Shown in pieces: positions 34,587 to 43,922 of a stretch of 64,000 bases of DNA. A program made the position numbers and the translations under genes. The stretch spans positions 97,245 to 161,244 of the forward strand of contig NZ_JAEHOK010000010.1 of the NCBI RefSeq assembly GCF_016236915.1, written 5' to 3'. The stretch's first letter is position 1, and each line of letters starts with the position of its first letter. Below the pieces are notes generated by a model that was not told the DNA's origin, ran no database searches, and was given only the letters and a program-made list of their open reading frames with translations. The DNA comes from Salegentibacter maritimus. GTDB taxonomy: Bacteria > Bacteroidota > Bacteroidia > Flavobacteriales > Flavobacteriaceae.

Positions 34587-34979
34587 ATGAAAAAAGCGTT
34601 TCAACATAGTATTTCTGTAACCATGGCATTTTTGGTGCTGCTTTCAACCCTTTCCTTTACGGTTGATAGGCACTTCTGCGGAAACTATTTGGTTGATAAA
34701 GCCATTTTTTCTGAAGCTCAAACCTGTGGTATGGATATGGAAGCCACCGCCCAGGATTCTTGCTGTACCAACAAAAAAATAGCGATAGAAGGTCAGGATG
34801 AATTAAAGCATAAATTTGATTCTCTAGACTCAAATCAACAGGCCTTTCTTATTGGCTTTGCGTATTCTTATATTTTCATTTTAGAAGATATCCAAAAGGA
34901 AATTGTTCCGTTTAAAGATTACACCCCACCACTTCTGGTCAAAGATATTCATCTTGAAGACCAGGTTTTTCTTATCTGA
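34587..34979 (+). CDS. HYC_CC_PP family secreted protein
   Basis: A 130-residue exported protein. A signal peptide covers about the first 25 residues (FLVLLSTLSFTV). The family-naming motifs are present: His-x-Cys (HFCGNYLVD) near residue 30, Cys-Cys (DSCCTNKK) near residue 58 and Pro-Pro (YTPPLLVKDI) near residue 113. Such proteins are usually found near metal-efflux genes in Bacteroidota, and here the gene sits 195 bases before a CusA-type pump. The His and Cys residues suggest metal binding, which is inference. It marks the left end of the copper island. Confidence 0.8.
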   Translation: MKKAFQHSISVTMAFLVLLSTLSFTVDRHFCGNYLVDKAIFSEAQTCGMDMEATAQDSCCTNKKIAIEGQDELKHKFDSLDSNQQAFLIGFAYSYIFILEDIQKEIVPFKDYTPPLLVKDIHLEDQVFLI

Positions 34980-35173
34980 TATACATTTTTTGAAATGTAA
35001 TTTTGTCCTATAAGTGCTTTTTGAGCCTTCAGGGCAAATAATAATTTGTAGTTATAAATTGTGGTAAAACAGTTTTCTGCAAATTGTTTTCAATTACATT
35101 CCCCGTTTGGCCTTGAGTTTACACATTTGGTCATTTTTTAAGCTTCGTTTTTTATAAATGTATATCTAAGTCT

Positions 35174-38100
35174 ATGTTCAATAAGATCATTAACTATTTT
35201 CTTTCTAACCGCCTGGTTTCTGTTTTACTTTTAGTTTTTTTGATAGGCTGGGGGTTGGTTACCGCTCCTTTTAACTGGAATACAGGTTTCCTTCCAAGTG
35301 ATCCTGTTCCGGTAGATGCTATTCCCGATATTGGGGAGAATCAACAAATTGTATTTACGAATTGGCCGGGACGTTCGCCGCAGGATATAGAAGATCAAAT
35401 TACCTATCCGCTAACCAGTACACTTTTAGGAATTCCCGGTGTTAAATCTATTCGAAGTTCTTCAATGTTTGGGTTTTCCAGTATTTACATCATTTTTGAA
35501 GAAGATGTAGAGTTTTATTGGTCTAGAAGCCGAATTTTAGAAAAACTGAATTCACTTCCGGCCGGTTTGCTCCCGCAAGATGTGCAACCAACCTTAGGCC
35601 CCGATGCTACCGGATTAGGCCAGGTGTTTTGGTATACCCTGGAAGGCCGCGATAAAGACGGAAATGTAACCGGGGGGTGGGACTTACACGAATTGAGGAA
35701 AATTCAAGATTACTATGTAAAACTAGGTTTAAGCGGAACTCGGGGTGTTTCTGAAGTAGCTTCTATAGGAGGCTTTGTTCAAGAATACCAAATTGATGTA
35801 AACCCCGATGCACTTAAAGCATACGGAGTTGGTATAAATCAGGTGATGAAAGCCGTAAAAAACTCCAATCGTGATGCCGGGGCAAAAACCCTGGAGGTTA
35901 ATAAGGTAGAATACCTTGTAAGAGGATTGGGGTATATAAAATCTATAGATGATATTGAAAATACCGTTGTTGCCGAGAATGAAAACACGCCCATTTTTAT
36001 AAAAGATATTGGGCAGGTAAGTTTAGGTCCCGCCGAACGCCGGGGTGTTCTGGATAAAGGAGGCGCTGAAGTAGTAGGAGGGGTAGTGGTAGCTCGTTAT
36101 GGCTCAAACCCTTTGGCGGTGATTCAAAACACCAAAGATAAGATTCAGGAAATAGCTTCAGGTTTGCCTTCCAAAGTTTTGGCCGATGGCACCGAAAGCC
36201 AATTAACCATCGTTCCTTTTTATGATAGGACACAGCTTATAAATGAGACTATAAATACACTGGAAAAAGCACTTTCTCACGAGGTGCTTATCAGTATTAT
36301 TGTAATTATTGTTCTTGTTTTAAATTTAAGGGCTTCTATTTTAATTTCCAGTTTGTTGCCCGTGGCAGTTCTCATGACGTTTATCGCCATGCGCTATTTT
36401 GGGGTAGATGCCAATGTGGTGGCACTTTCCGGTATTGCCATTGCCATAGGGGTTATGGTAGATGTTGGGATTGTTTTTGTTGAAAATACGGTGCGATGGC
36501 TGGAAATGCCCGAAAATAAAAACGCCCGCGGAAAGAAACTTGCCAATATAATCTATAATGCAACTGTAGAAGTTGCCCCGGCGGTAACCACTGCCCTGGC
36601 AACCACGATAGTAAGCTTTTTACCGGTTTTCTTTATGGAAAACGCCGAAGGGAAATTATTCAGGCCTTTGGCATTTACCAAAACCTTTGCGCTGGTGGCA
36701 GCTTTTTTAATAGGCGTATTTGTGCTACCCATGCTTTCCTACTTCTTTTTCAACATTAAAATCAACAAAAAGAAGTCACAAAATATCTGGAATTTTATCC
36801 TGGTAATTTCAGGAGCGGTTTTGGCTATTGTTTTTAGCTTTTGGCTTCCTTTAGCACTTACACTTATTGGATTGGTGAAAATTGCCGAAACCAGAAATCC
36901 GCAGTTCTTAGGGAAATATTCCAAATATGTAATCCCGGGCTTAATACTGGCGGTAACCATCTTCTTCCTTGCCGAAGAATGGATGCCACTTGGATTTCAG
37001 AAATCTGCCTTTGCCAATTATATTTTCGTGATCCTGCTACTTAGTATCACTTTGGCTATCTTAATGATGATGGTGAGATTCTATCAACCTATTCTAAATT
37101 GGTGCTTAATCAATAAAGGAAAATTCCTTTCATTGCCTATAATCACAATTTTCTTTGGTGCTATAATCTGGTTTGGTTTTCCCAATATGTTTGGTTTTGT
37201 GGCCAAAGGTTTTGATAAATTAGGATTGAATATAAGAACTACAGAGGTTTGGAGTGGGATGGCACATACATTCCCGGGTGTGGGTAAAGAGTTTATGCCT
37301 TCATTAAACGAAGGAAGCTTTTTACTAATGCCTACTACCATGCCCCACGCCGGCATGGAAGAAACCACTAAAACCCTAAAGCAGTTAGATATGGCGGTAA
37401 CCGGCATTCCGGAGATTGATATTGCTGTAGGTAAATTGGGAAGGGCCGAGACCGCTTTAGATCCTGCCCCAATATCGATGTTTGAAAATATTATCAATTA
37501 TAAACCTGAGTTTATACTTGCTGAAGATGGTTCTATGCAACGCTTTAAAGTAGATGATAAAGACCGGTTTATCCTGAAATCTGGTGATAGCTTAAGCAAT
37601 ACAGAAGCCATTGAGCAAGATGTATCTGCTGCGCAGCTTGTTAAAGATGAAGATGGGAAATTCTATCGAAACTGGCGCGAGCATATTAAGAGCCCCGATG
37701 ATATTTGGAATGAAATTACAAAGCACACAAATCTTCCGGGGGTTACCTCGGCTCCAAAACTACAGCCTATAGAAACCCGGCTTGTGATGCTTCAAACCGG
37801 AATGCGTGCCCCGATGGGAATTAAAGTGTATGGACCAAACCTTACTACTATCCAGGACTTTGGAATGCAATTGGAAGAATTGTTAAAAGAGGTTCCTTCG
37901 GTAAAGGCTGAAGCTGTTTTTGCCGATCGAGTTGTAGGAAAACCCTATTTGGAAATTGACATAGACAGAAATGCGATTGCCCGGTACGGACTTAGTATTG
38001 AAGATGTTCAGCAAACAATAGAAACCGCTATTGGGGGTATGGAAATCACTTCTACCGTAGAAGGGCGCGAACGTTTTCCGGTACGGGTAAGGTATCCAAG

Positions 38101-39019
38101 AGAACTAAGGGGCGACCCCGAGAGTATTAAAAATATTTTGGTGCCAACTCCTAAAGGAGCCCAAATTCCATTAAGGGTATTTGCAGAGCTTAATTACGAG
38201 CAGGGACCGCAAATGATTAAGAGTGAAGATACCTTTCTTACGGGATATGTTCTTTTTGATAAGCGAGATGGTTTTGCTGAGGTAAATGTGGTAAATGATG
38301 CCAAAAAACATATACAGGATAAAATAGCTTCAGGAGAATTAGAGGTGCCGGAAGGGGTTAGTTATAAGTTTTCCGGGAATTATGAAAATCAGGTGCGGGC
38401 TGTAGAACGCCTTGCCATACTTATCCCTATCTGTTTGGTAATTATTTTCCTTCTGTTGTATTTTCAGTTTAAGAGCATTATTGCTTCTACCATTCATTTT
38501 TCGGGTGTTTTTGTTGCCTTTGCCGGTGGGTTTATTATGATTTGGCTTTATGGACAGCCCTGGTTTATGGATTTTGCGGTTTTTGGCACCAATATGCGAG
38601 AACTTTTCCAGATGCAGGAGATTAACCTGAGTGTGGCCGTTTGGGTTGGGTTTATCGCACTCTTTGGAATTGCTACCGATGATGGGGTGATTATGGGTAC
38701 CTACATTCATCAGGTTTTTGAACGGAAAAAACCAAAAACTGTAGCTGAGGTTAGGGAAGCAGTAATGGAAGCCGGCTTAAAAAGAGTACGCCCCGCCATG
38801 ATGACCACAGCGGTTACTATAATCGCGCTTTTCCCGGTGCTAACTTCTACCGGAAAAGGTTCAGATATCATGGTACCTATGGCTATTCCAATTGTTGGTG
38901 GAATGCTAATTCAGATTATGACGATTTTTGTAGTACCCATTTTACAGGCTATTTGGAGGGAAAATGTGCCCTATAATTCAGAAGAAGATAGAGATGAAAC
39001 CAAAACAATTGAAGCTTAG
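35174..39019 (+). CDS. cusA: Heavy-metal efflux RND transporter, CusA/CzcA family
   Basis: Inner-membrane proton-driven pump of the HME-RND family. The 1281-residue protein has DAIPDIGENQQIVFTNWPGRSPQDIEDQITYPL at its start (shown here only in outline: DAIPDIGENQQ), VRSSSMFGFSS-like residues near 95, and a TM4 region LSGIAIAIGVMVDVGIVFVE. The segment RLVMLQTGMRAPMGIKV corresponds to the CusA region that carries a Cu-binding Met. It is about 200 residues longer than CusA. The extra length is mainly around residues 525-640, where additional hydrophobic helices follow TM6, plus an insert near 770-850. The adjacent copper genes favour Cu(I)/Ag(I) over Zn/Co/Cd. Confidence 0.9.
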   Translation: MFNKIINYFLSNRLVSVLLLVFLIGWGLVTAPFNWNTGFLPSDPVPVDAIPDIGENQQIVFTNWPGRSPQDIEDQITYPLTSTLLGIPGVKSIRSSSMFGFSSIYIIFEEDVEFYWSRSRILEKLNSLPAGLLPQDVQPTLGPDATGLGQVFWYTLEGRDKDGNVTGGWDLHELRKIQDYYVKLGLSGTRGVSEVASIGGFVQEYQIDVNPDALKAYGVGINQVMKAVKNSNRDAGAKTLEVNKVEYLVRGLGYIKSIDDIENTVVAENENTPIFIKDIGQVSLGPAERRGVLDKGGAEVVGGVVVARYGSNPLAVIQNTKDKIQEIASGLPSKVLADGTESQLTIVPFYDRTQLINETINTLEKALSHEVLISIIVIIVLVLNLRASILISSLLPVAVLMTFIAMRYFGVDANVVALSGIAIAIGVMVDVGIVFVENTVRWLEMPENKNARGKKLANIIYNATVEVAPAVTTALATTIVSFLPVFFMENAEGKLFRPLAFTKTFALVAAFLIGVFVLPMLSYFFFNIKINKKKSQNIWNFILVISGAVLAIVFSFWLPLALTLIGLVKIAETRNPQFLGKYSKYVIPGLILAVTIFFLAEEWMPLGFQKSAFANYIFVILLLSITLAILMMMVRFYQPILNWCLINKGKFLSLPIITIFFGAIIWFGFPNMFGFVAKGFDKLGLNIRTTEVWSGMAHTFPGVGKEFMPSLNEGSFLLMPTTMPHAGMEETTKTLKQLDMAVTGIPEIDIAVGKLGRAETALDPAPISMFENIINYKPEFILAEDGSMQRFKVDDKDRFILKSGDSLSNTEAIEQDVSAAQLVKDEDGKFYRNWREHIKSPDDIWNEITKHTNLPGVTSAPKLQPIETRLVMLQTGMRAPMGIKVYGPNLTTIQDFGMQLEELLKEVPSVKAEAVFADRVVGKPYLEIDIDRNAIARYGLSIEDVQQTIETAIGGMEITSTVEGRERFPVRVRYPRELRGDPESIKNILVPTPKGAQIPLRVFAELNYEQGPQMIKSEDTFLTGYVLFDKRDGFAEVNVVNDAKKHIQDKIASGELEVPEGVSYKFSGNYENQVRAVERLAILIPICLVIIFLLLYFQFKSIIASTIHFSGVFVAFAGGFIMIWLYGQPWFMDFAVFGTNMRELFQMQEINLSVAVWVGFIALFGIATDDGVIMGTYIHQVFERKKPKTVAEVREAVMEAGLKRVRPAMMTTAVTIIALFPVLTSTGKGSDIMVPMAIPIVGGMLIQIMTIFVVPILQAIWRENVPYNSEEDRDETKTIEA

Positions 39020-39044
39020 CACTTCTGAAGAAATTAAATATTAG

Positions 39045-40313
39045 ATGATGAAATTAAAGATAAAAATAATAATAAGTTTACTGCTAATCGCTTTTCCTGT
39101 AGTGAGTTCGAAGGCGCAGGAACTAAACGATTACCTTAAAATTGCAGCAGAAAACAATCCTGAATTGCAATCGGCTTATACAAGTTTTGAAGCAGCTTTA
39201 CAGCAATCGCCGCAAGTGGCATCATTACCAGATCCCACCCTTACGCTAAGTGCCTTTGGAAGAATGGTAGAAACCAGGTTGGGTGCCCAGGAGGCTCGAT
39301 TTAGTTTTATGCAAATGTTTCCCTGGTTTGGAACTTTAAAAACAAAGAGAGATGCAGCAAATTTGTTAGCAGAAGCTCGATTTCAGGAATATTTGGCGAA
39401 ACGTGCCAATTTGTTTTTTGAAGTTAAAAAGGCGTATGCCGAACTTTTTGCCATACAACAAAGCATCCTTTTAAAAGAAAAGAACCTGGATATCTTAGAT
39501 TCTTATCGGGAGCTTTCTTTGAGTAAATTTCGTAGCGGAAGCTCTAAAATGGTAGACGTTGTTAGGGTAGATATTAAAAGAGATGAAGCTTTAACTGAAA
39601 TAGCGATTGAAGAAGAACAATTAGAAAGTCTAAAGAAACGATTCAACCTTTTGTTAAACAGAAATAAAGAAGCTTCGGTTGGTGTTCAGGATACCCTGGT
39701 GTTAGATGAACAACTACAGCCCGACTTGATGAATACCGAACAGACTTTTAACGAGCATCCCGAGCTTGCGAAGTTCGATAAGGAACGCGAAGCTTATGAA
39801 CATCGTGCAAAAACCGCACAAAAATCGGGTTTACCAAATATTGGGATAGGCCTGGATTACGCTATTATTTCAGAACGTACAGATATGAATCCGCCCGGTA
39901 ATGGACAGGATGTGATTATGCCTATGGTTTCGGTAACCTTACCAATTTTTAGAAAAAAATATAAAGCGGCTGAAAAAGAAGCAGTGCTTATGCAAGAGGC
40001 CGCAATTAAAAATAAAGAAGCTACAAAAAATCAGTTGCAAAGTGATTTGGAAGCAGCACTTTATGATTTAGTAAAGGCCAAAAAGCAGTTAAACCTGTAT
40101 AAAAGACAGATAGAGAGTTCTGTACAGGCCAATAAACTTCTGGTTTCCGCCTTTAGTAATGATGACGGCGATTTTGAAGAAATCCTTGAGATGAATCAGG
40201 ATATTTTATTATTTAAAATTCAGCAATTAGAAGCCTTAAAAACCGGATTTACAGCCGAGGCAAAAATGGAATATTTATCAGCTAAAACCCAGAATTACGA
40301 TGAAACAAAATAA
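39045..40313 (+). CDS. TolC-family outer-membrane efflux protein (CusC-like)
   Basis: Outer-membrane channel of the tripartite pump. The 422-residue protein has a signal peptide (about 1-24, ending VSSKAQ), then the two long helical OEP repeats. Family-typical parts include LQSAYTSFEAALQQSPQVAS, LPDPTLTLSAFG, RFSFMQMFPWFGTLKTKRDAA and a long coiled coil at about 110-215 and 310-390. It lies 25 bases after cusA and overlaps the adaptor gene by 14 bases. Confidence 0.9.
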   Translation: MMKLKIKIIISLLLIAFPVVSSKAQELNDYLKIAAENNPELQSAYTSFEAALQQSPQVASLPDPTLTLSAFGRMVETRLGAQEARFSFMQMFPWFGTLKTKRDAANLLAEARFQEYLAKRANLFFEVKKAYAELFAIQQSILLKEKNLDILDSYRELSLSKFRSGSSKMVDVVRVDIKRDEALTEIAIEEEQLESLKKRFNLLLNRNKEASVGVQDTLVLDEQLQPDLMNTEQTFNEHPELAKFDKEREAYEHRAKTAQKSGLPNIGIGLDYAIISERTDMNPPGNGQDVIMPMVSVTLPIFRKKYKAAEKEAVLMQEAAIKNKEATKNQLQSDLEAALYDLVKAKKQLNLYKRQIESSVQANKLLVSAFSNDDGDFEEILEMNQDILLFKIQQLEALKTGFTAEAKMEYLSAKTQNYDETK

Positions 40314-42009
40314 AAGTATATGGAAAGCCGCCGGCATATTAGTGCTGGGTATTTTATTGGGGTATTTGATTTTTGGAGGTGCAAATGAAAAGGAGCCGGA
40401 AGAAGGGCACGAGCATTCAGAGCTAGCTGAAAATCAAATCTGGACCTGTTCTATGCACCCTTCCGTAAGGCAAAATGAACCGGGCGATTGCCCAATTTGT
40501 GGAATGGACCTTATTCCACTTTCCGAAGATGAAAATGGCCTGGACTCAGATGGGTTCGTTATGAACGAGGACGCTATGAAGCTGGCTAATGTAGAAACTT
40601 TGGTTATAGGAGAGAAGGAAGCTTCAAAAGAGATTAGGTTAAATGGTAAAGTGGGAGTAGATGAGCGTAATACTTATACACAGTCTACCCATATACCTGG
40701 AAGGATTGAAAGATTATATGTGAACTTTACCGGTGAAAAAGTTAATAAAGGTCAGGTGTTAGCCAGTGTTTATTCTCCAGAACTTGTAACCGCCCAGGAA
40801 GAATTATTGCAGGCCGAAGCCATAAAGGAAAGTCAGCCGGAATTATTTGAAGCTGCAAAGCAAAAACTTAGAAATTGGAAAATTACCGAAAACCAAATCA
40901 ATAAAGTATTGAGCAACGGAAAGCCAATAGAACGTTTCTCTATCACTGCAGATGTAGGTGGGGTAGTAACCGAGTTGTTATCAGAGCGGGGTGATTACCT
41001 GGAGCGTGGCATGCCTATTTACGAGATAGCAAACCTGGATAAATTGTGGGTGCTTTTTGATGTTTATGAAGGCAATATGTCCTGGATTGAAGAAGGTAAC
41101 AAAGTAAATTATACACTTAGGTCTATACCCGGTAAAACTTTTGAAGGCGAAATAAGTTTTGTAGATCCTTTATTAAGTGATAAAACACGGGTTGCGAATG
41201 CAAGGGTAGAGATAAATAATAAAGATAAGCGAATAAAACCCGGGGTTTTTGCCACGGGCATTATAGAAAAGAATCTTGATGCTAAGAACAATAAAATAGT
41301 GATTCCTCAATCGGCTATTTTATGGACAGGAAAACGCTCCCTGGTATATGTGAAGCAGGATGCACAAAATGGTGCCGGTTTTCAAGCTCGGGAAGTGGTG
41401 TTAGGAACTTCCCTGGGAGATTCTTTTGTGATTGAAGAGGGCCTGGAAGAGGGAGAAGAAATTGTGGTTAACGGTACCTTTACCGTAGATGCTGCTGTAC
41501 AATTACAGGGCAAAAATTCTATGATGAATCAAACTGAAAAGAAAGATAGTAATCTGGCTGAAATGAAGATGAGTTTACCTCTTTCTTTTCAGAAAAACCT
41601 TTCCACAACGTTGCCTGCTTATTTTACATTAAAAGATGCATTTGTGAATACCGATGCAGAATCAGCTAAAACCGCTGCTTACAAAATGCACCAGCAAATT
41701 ACCGCTCTTAGTATTTCTAATCTTGGGAAAATGGAAACCCAGCACTTTAATGAAATTAAAGACCAACTTATGGCAATTTCAGAAAGTAGCGATATAGAGC
41801 AGCAGCGGCAGCATTTTGAAGTGCTTTCAGAGAATATAATTGCTTTTGTCTCTAACATAGAAAATCTGGAAACACCTATATATATTCAGCATTGTCCTAT
41901 GGTGAATAATAATAAAGGAGCCGATTGGTTAAGCCTTTCAGAAGAAATTAGAAACCCCTATTTCGGGGATGTTATGATGAACTGTGGAGATACCCAACAG
42001 CAATTGTAA
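40300..42009 (+). CDS. Efflux RND periplasmic adaptor (CusB-like) with HMBD and DUF3347
   Basis: Membrane-fusion protein of 569 residues. One N-terminal anchor helix (about 8-26) is followed by a His/Glu-rich linker and a heavy-metal-binding domain at about 47-74 (WTCSMHP...CPICGMDLIPL). Then comes the adaptor core (about 100-415: HIPGRIERLYVNFTGEKV, a hairpin, GDYLERGMPIYEIANL, a beta barrel). The C-terminal 130 residues form a DUF3347 domain with the end motif HCPM...NPYFGDVMMNCG. Both extra domains carry Cys/Met/His suited to Cu(I), so the adaptor probably collects periplasmic copper and loads CusA. Confidence 0.92.
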   Translation: MKQNKSIWKAAGILVLGILLGYLIFGGANEKEPEEGHEHSELAENQIWTCSMHPSVRQNEPGDCPICGMDLIPLSEDENGLDSDGFVMNEDAMKLANVETLVIGEKEASKEIRLNGKVGVDERNTYTQSTHIPGRIERLYVNFTGEKVNKGQVLASVYSPELVTAQEELLQAEAIKESQPELFEAAKQKLRNWKITENQINKVLSNGKPIERFSITADVGGVVTELLSERGDYLERGMPIYEIANLDKLWVLFDVYEGNMSWIEEGNKVNYTLRSIPGKTFEGEISFVDPLLSDKTRVANARVEINNKDKRIKPGVFATGIIEKNLDAKNNKIVIPQSAILWTGKRSLVYVKQDAQNGAGFQAREVVLGTSLGDSFVIEEGLEEGEEIVVNGTFTVDAAVQLQGKNSMMNQTEKKDSNLAEMKMSLPLSFQKNLSTTLPAYFTLKDAFVNTDAESAKTAAYKMHQQITALSISNLGKMETQHFNEIKDQLMAISESSDIEQQRQHFEVLSENIIAFVSNIENLETPIYIQHCPMVNNNKGADWLSLSEEIRNPYFGDVMMNCGDTQQQL

Positions 42010-42046
42010 AATAGGAATTAGAGATAAGCTAACAAATTAATCAAAG

Positions 42047-42616
42047 ATGCTTGTAGAAGTCTTTATAAAAAATATGGTTTGCGACCGTTGTATAAAAGTT
42101 CTGAGAAACGAGCTATTTGAAGCTGATATTGACGTGGTTAAAGTGGAACTGGGTAGGGTAGTTTATAAAAGCAAAGATAAAGTTCAAGATACCAATAAAA
42201 TACAACGCATTCTGGATAGTAATGGTTTTGAATTGATAGAAAGCACTGAAAGTGTCCTGGTAGAAAAGGTAAAACTAAGCTTAATAAGGCTTTTAGAAGA
42301 ACTACCGGTAGAAAAAACAGGAACATTATCGGGCTATTTGTCGAAAAACATTAATTATGATTATGCACGCCTTAGTAGGATTTTTTCTTATACCGAAAAT
42401 ACAACTATAGAGAAGTATTTTATAAAGTTAAAAATTGAAAGAGTAAAAGAACTAATTCAACTTAAGAAGTATAATTTCAAGGAAATAGCTCAGTTGCTGG
42501 ATTACAGTAATGCCAATCATCTATCCAGGCAATTTAAGGCAGAAACGGGAATGAACCTTACAGAGTATAAGTCTATAAATCAAAATTTTAGGAATTCTTT
42601 AGACCAAATTTTGTAG
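42047..42616 (+). CDS. HMA-like/AraC-type fused transcriptional regulator 1
   Basis: A 189-residue regulator with two parts. Residues 1-70 look like a ferredoxin-fold HMA domain: VFIKNMVCDRCIKVLR puts Cys12 and Cys15 in the metal-binding loop (MxCxxC), followed by VVKVELGRVVY and a second helix-strand. Residues about 95-178 form an AraC-type double helix-turn-helix (IEKYFIKLKIERVKELI, EIAQLLDYSNANHLSRQFKAETGMNLTEYK). I infer a cytosolic Cu(I)-responsive regulator. It starts 37 bases after the adaptor gene, so it may be co-transcribed with the pump it controls. A paralogue lies at 45177-45755. Confidence 0.85.
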   Translation: MLVEVFIKNMVCDRCIKVLRNELFEADIDVVKVELGRVVYKSKDKVQDTNKIQRILDSNGFELIESTESVLVEKVKLSLIRLLEELPVEKTGTLSGYLSKNINYDYARLSRIFSYTENTTIEKYFIKLKIERVKELIQLKKYNFKEIAQLLDYSNANHLSRQFKAETGMNLTEYKSINQNFRNSLDQIL

Positions 42617-42690
42617 AAGGTTTAAGGAAATATGATAATATTTAAGCTTATACCATTGTAATTTAGAGATTAACCAAAAAATAAGCAATC

Positions 42691-43239
42691 ATGAAAAATT
42701 TAATTTTAAGCTTTTCGGTGATTATGTTTGTAAGTTTTAGCCTTATTTCCTGTTTTGATAATAAGGGAAAACAATCTGTTGAAATAAATACTCCTGAAGA
42801 AGTTAAAAAAGCAGAGAAAGAGACAAAAGATATTGCCGATCAGGAATTTGTTGATGGGATGACGGGTAAAATTTGGCATAATTACCTGGAGATTAAAATA
42901 GCCCTGAATAGGGCTGATGCACCCAGGGTACAGGATGTTGCAAAAAGTATGTTTGCCTCGTTCTCAAAAGAACATGCAGAGATGAAGGCTATGGCAAAGC
43001 AACTGCATGAAACAGAGGATTTGGAAAAGCAAAGGGAGATATTTGCAGAATTTACACAAAAGGCAGGTTCTATGTTTGAAGATGCTTTATCAGGTGGTAC
43101 TATTTATAAAAAATTCTGTCCTATGGCTTTCAACAATAAAGGAGCTTATTGGTATGCTGATGTAGAAGAGATAAGCAATCCATATTTTGGTGAAAAGATG
43201 CCAAAATGTGGCTCAGTAGAAAAAACAGTTGAAAAATAA
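42691..43239 (+). CDS. DUF3347 lipoprotein 1
   Basis: A 182-residue lipoprotein: the signal ends SLISC (Cys21). The mature protein is a helical DUF3347 domain (about 60-180) that ends with KKFCPMAFNNKGAYWY, SNPYFGEKMPKCG. The same CPM and Met-x-x-Cys-Gly pattern is on the C-terminus of the adjacent CusB-like protein. A periplasmic copper-holding role is inferred. A TACCATTG site 33 bases before the start is one base off the -7 consensus. Confidence 0.82.
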   Translation: MKNLILSFSVIMFVSFSLISCFDNKGKQSVEINTPEEVKKAEKETKDIADQEFVDGMTGKIWHNYLEIKIALNRADAPRVQDVAKSMFASFSKEHAEMKAMAKQLHETEDLEKQREIFAEFTQKAGSMFEDALSGGTIYKKFCPMAFNNKGAYWYADVEEISNPYFGEKMPKCGSVEKTVEK

Positions 43240-43356
43240 ACTATTGCTCCCAAACCCGCGAAACACTAAATAAAAAATGATTCTTTTATAAGTGCTGAGG
43301 TATTTAAATTTCGATTAATTAAATAAAATATATTAACCAATCAAAAAGTAAAAGAA

Positions 43357-43851
43357 ATGAATTCTGAAGATAAGAAACATCACGATAAGAGTGGAAGTAA
43401 TTACCTTAGGTTTTTTCTAATGCTCGGATTGTCATTTATAGCGATGTACATTACCATGTATTTTAATACGTATGAATTTGACCATGTATATTTTAGCTTA
43501 ACAAGGTTTTATATGGCCTGCCTGGGTATTTCAGCAATGGCGGTAATTATGCTTTCGCTTATGCTCAAAATGTATAAAAACAAGAAAAAGAACCTTGCCA
43601 TTTACCTGGGGAGCCTCGTCTTGTTCGTATCTGCTTTAGGTCTGGTAAGAGCACAACGCCCAATTGTTGGAGATATTTTATATATGAAAGCCATGATTCC
43701 GCATCACTCTATCGCTATACTAACCAGTAAGCGGGCAGACATTAAAGACCCGGAAACCAAAAAACTGGCTGAGGAAATTATTGAAGCTCAGAAAAGGGAG
43801 ATTGCACAAATGAAAAAGATAATTTATAGACTGGAGAATAAGTCTGAATAG
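43357..43851 (+). CDS. DUF305-like membrane protein
   Basis: A 164-residue protein with three membrane helices (about 17-37, 48-68, 75-95), followed by a short helical domain with YMKAMIPHHSIAILTSKRAD and EEIIEAQKREIAQMKKII. Met-x-x-His-His and the downstream helix are typical of DUF305 (ferritin-like, often copper-linked). The three-helix membrane anchor replaces the usual signal peptide. Its place in the island supports a metal role, but the function is unknown. Confidence 0.82.
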   Translation: MNSEDKKHHDKSGSNYLRFFLMLGLSFIAMYITMYFNTYEFDHVYFSLTRFYMACLGISAMAVIMLSLMLKMYKNKKKNLAIYLGSLVLFVSALGLVRAQRPIVGDILYMKAMIPHHSIAILTSKRADIKDPETKKLAEEIIEAQKREIAQMKKIIYRLENKSE

Positions 43852-43922
43852 TTATATAGCTTGAGTTTGACTAATTTTTAGCTTTTTTATGGTGAAGGCT
43901 CAGTGCAAATAGAAAGATAGGA

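Noticed and set aside
37084-37497. Minus-strand frame of 137 codons within cusA
   Set aside because: Lies entirely within a well-supported pump gene and has no upstream signal.
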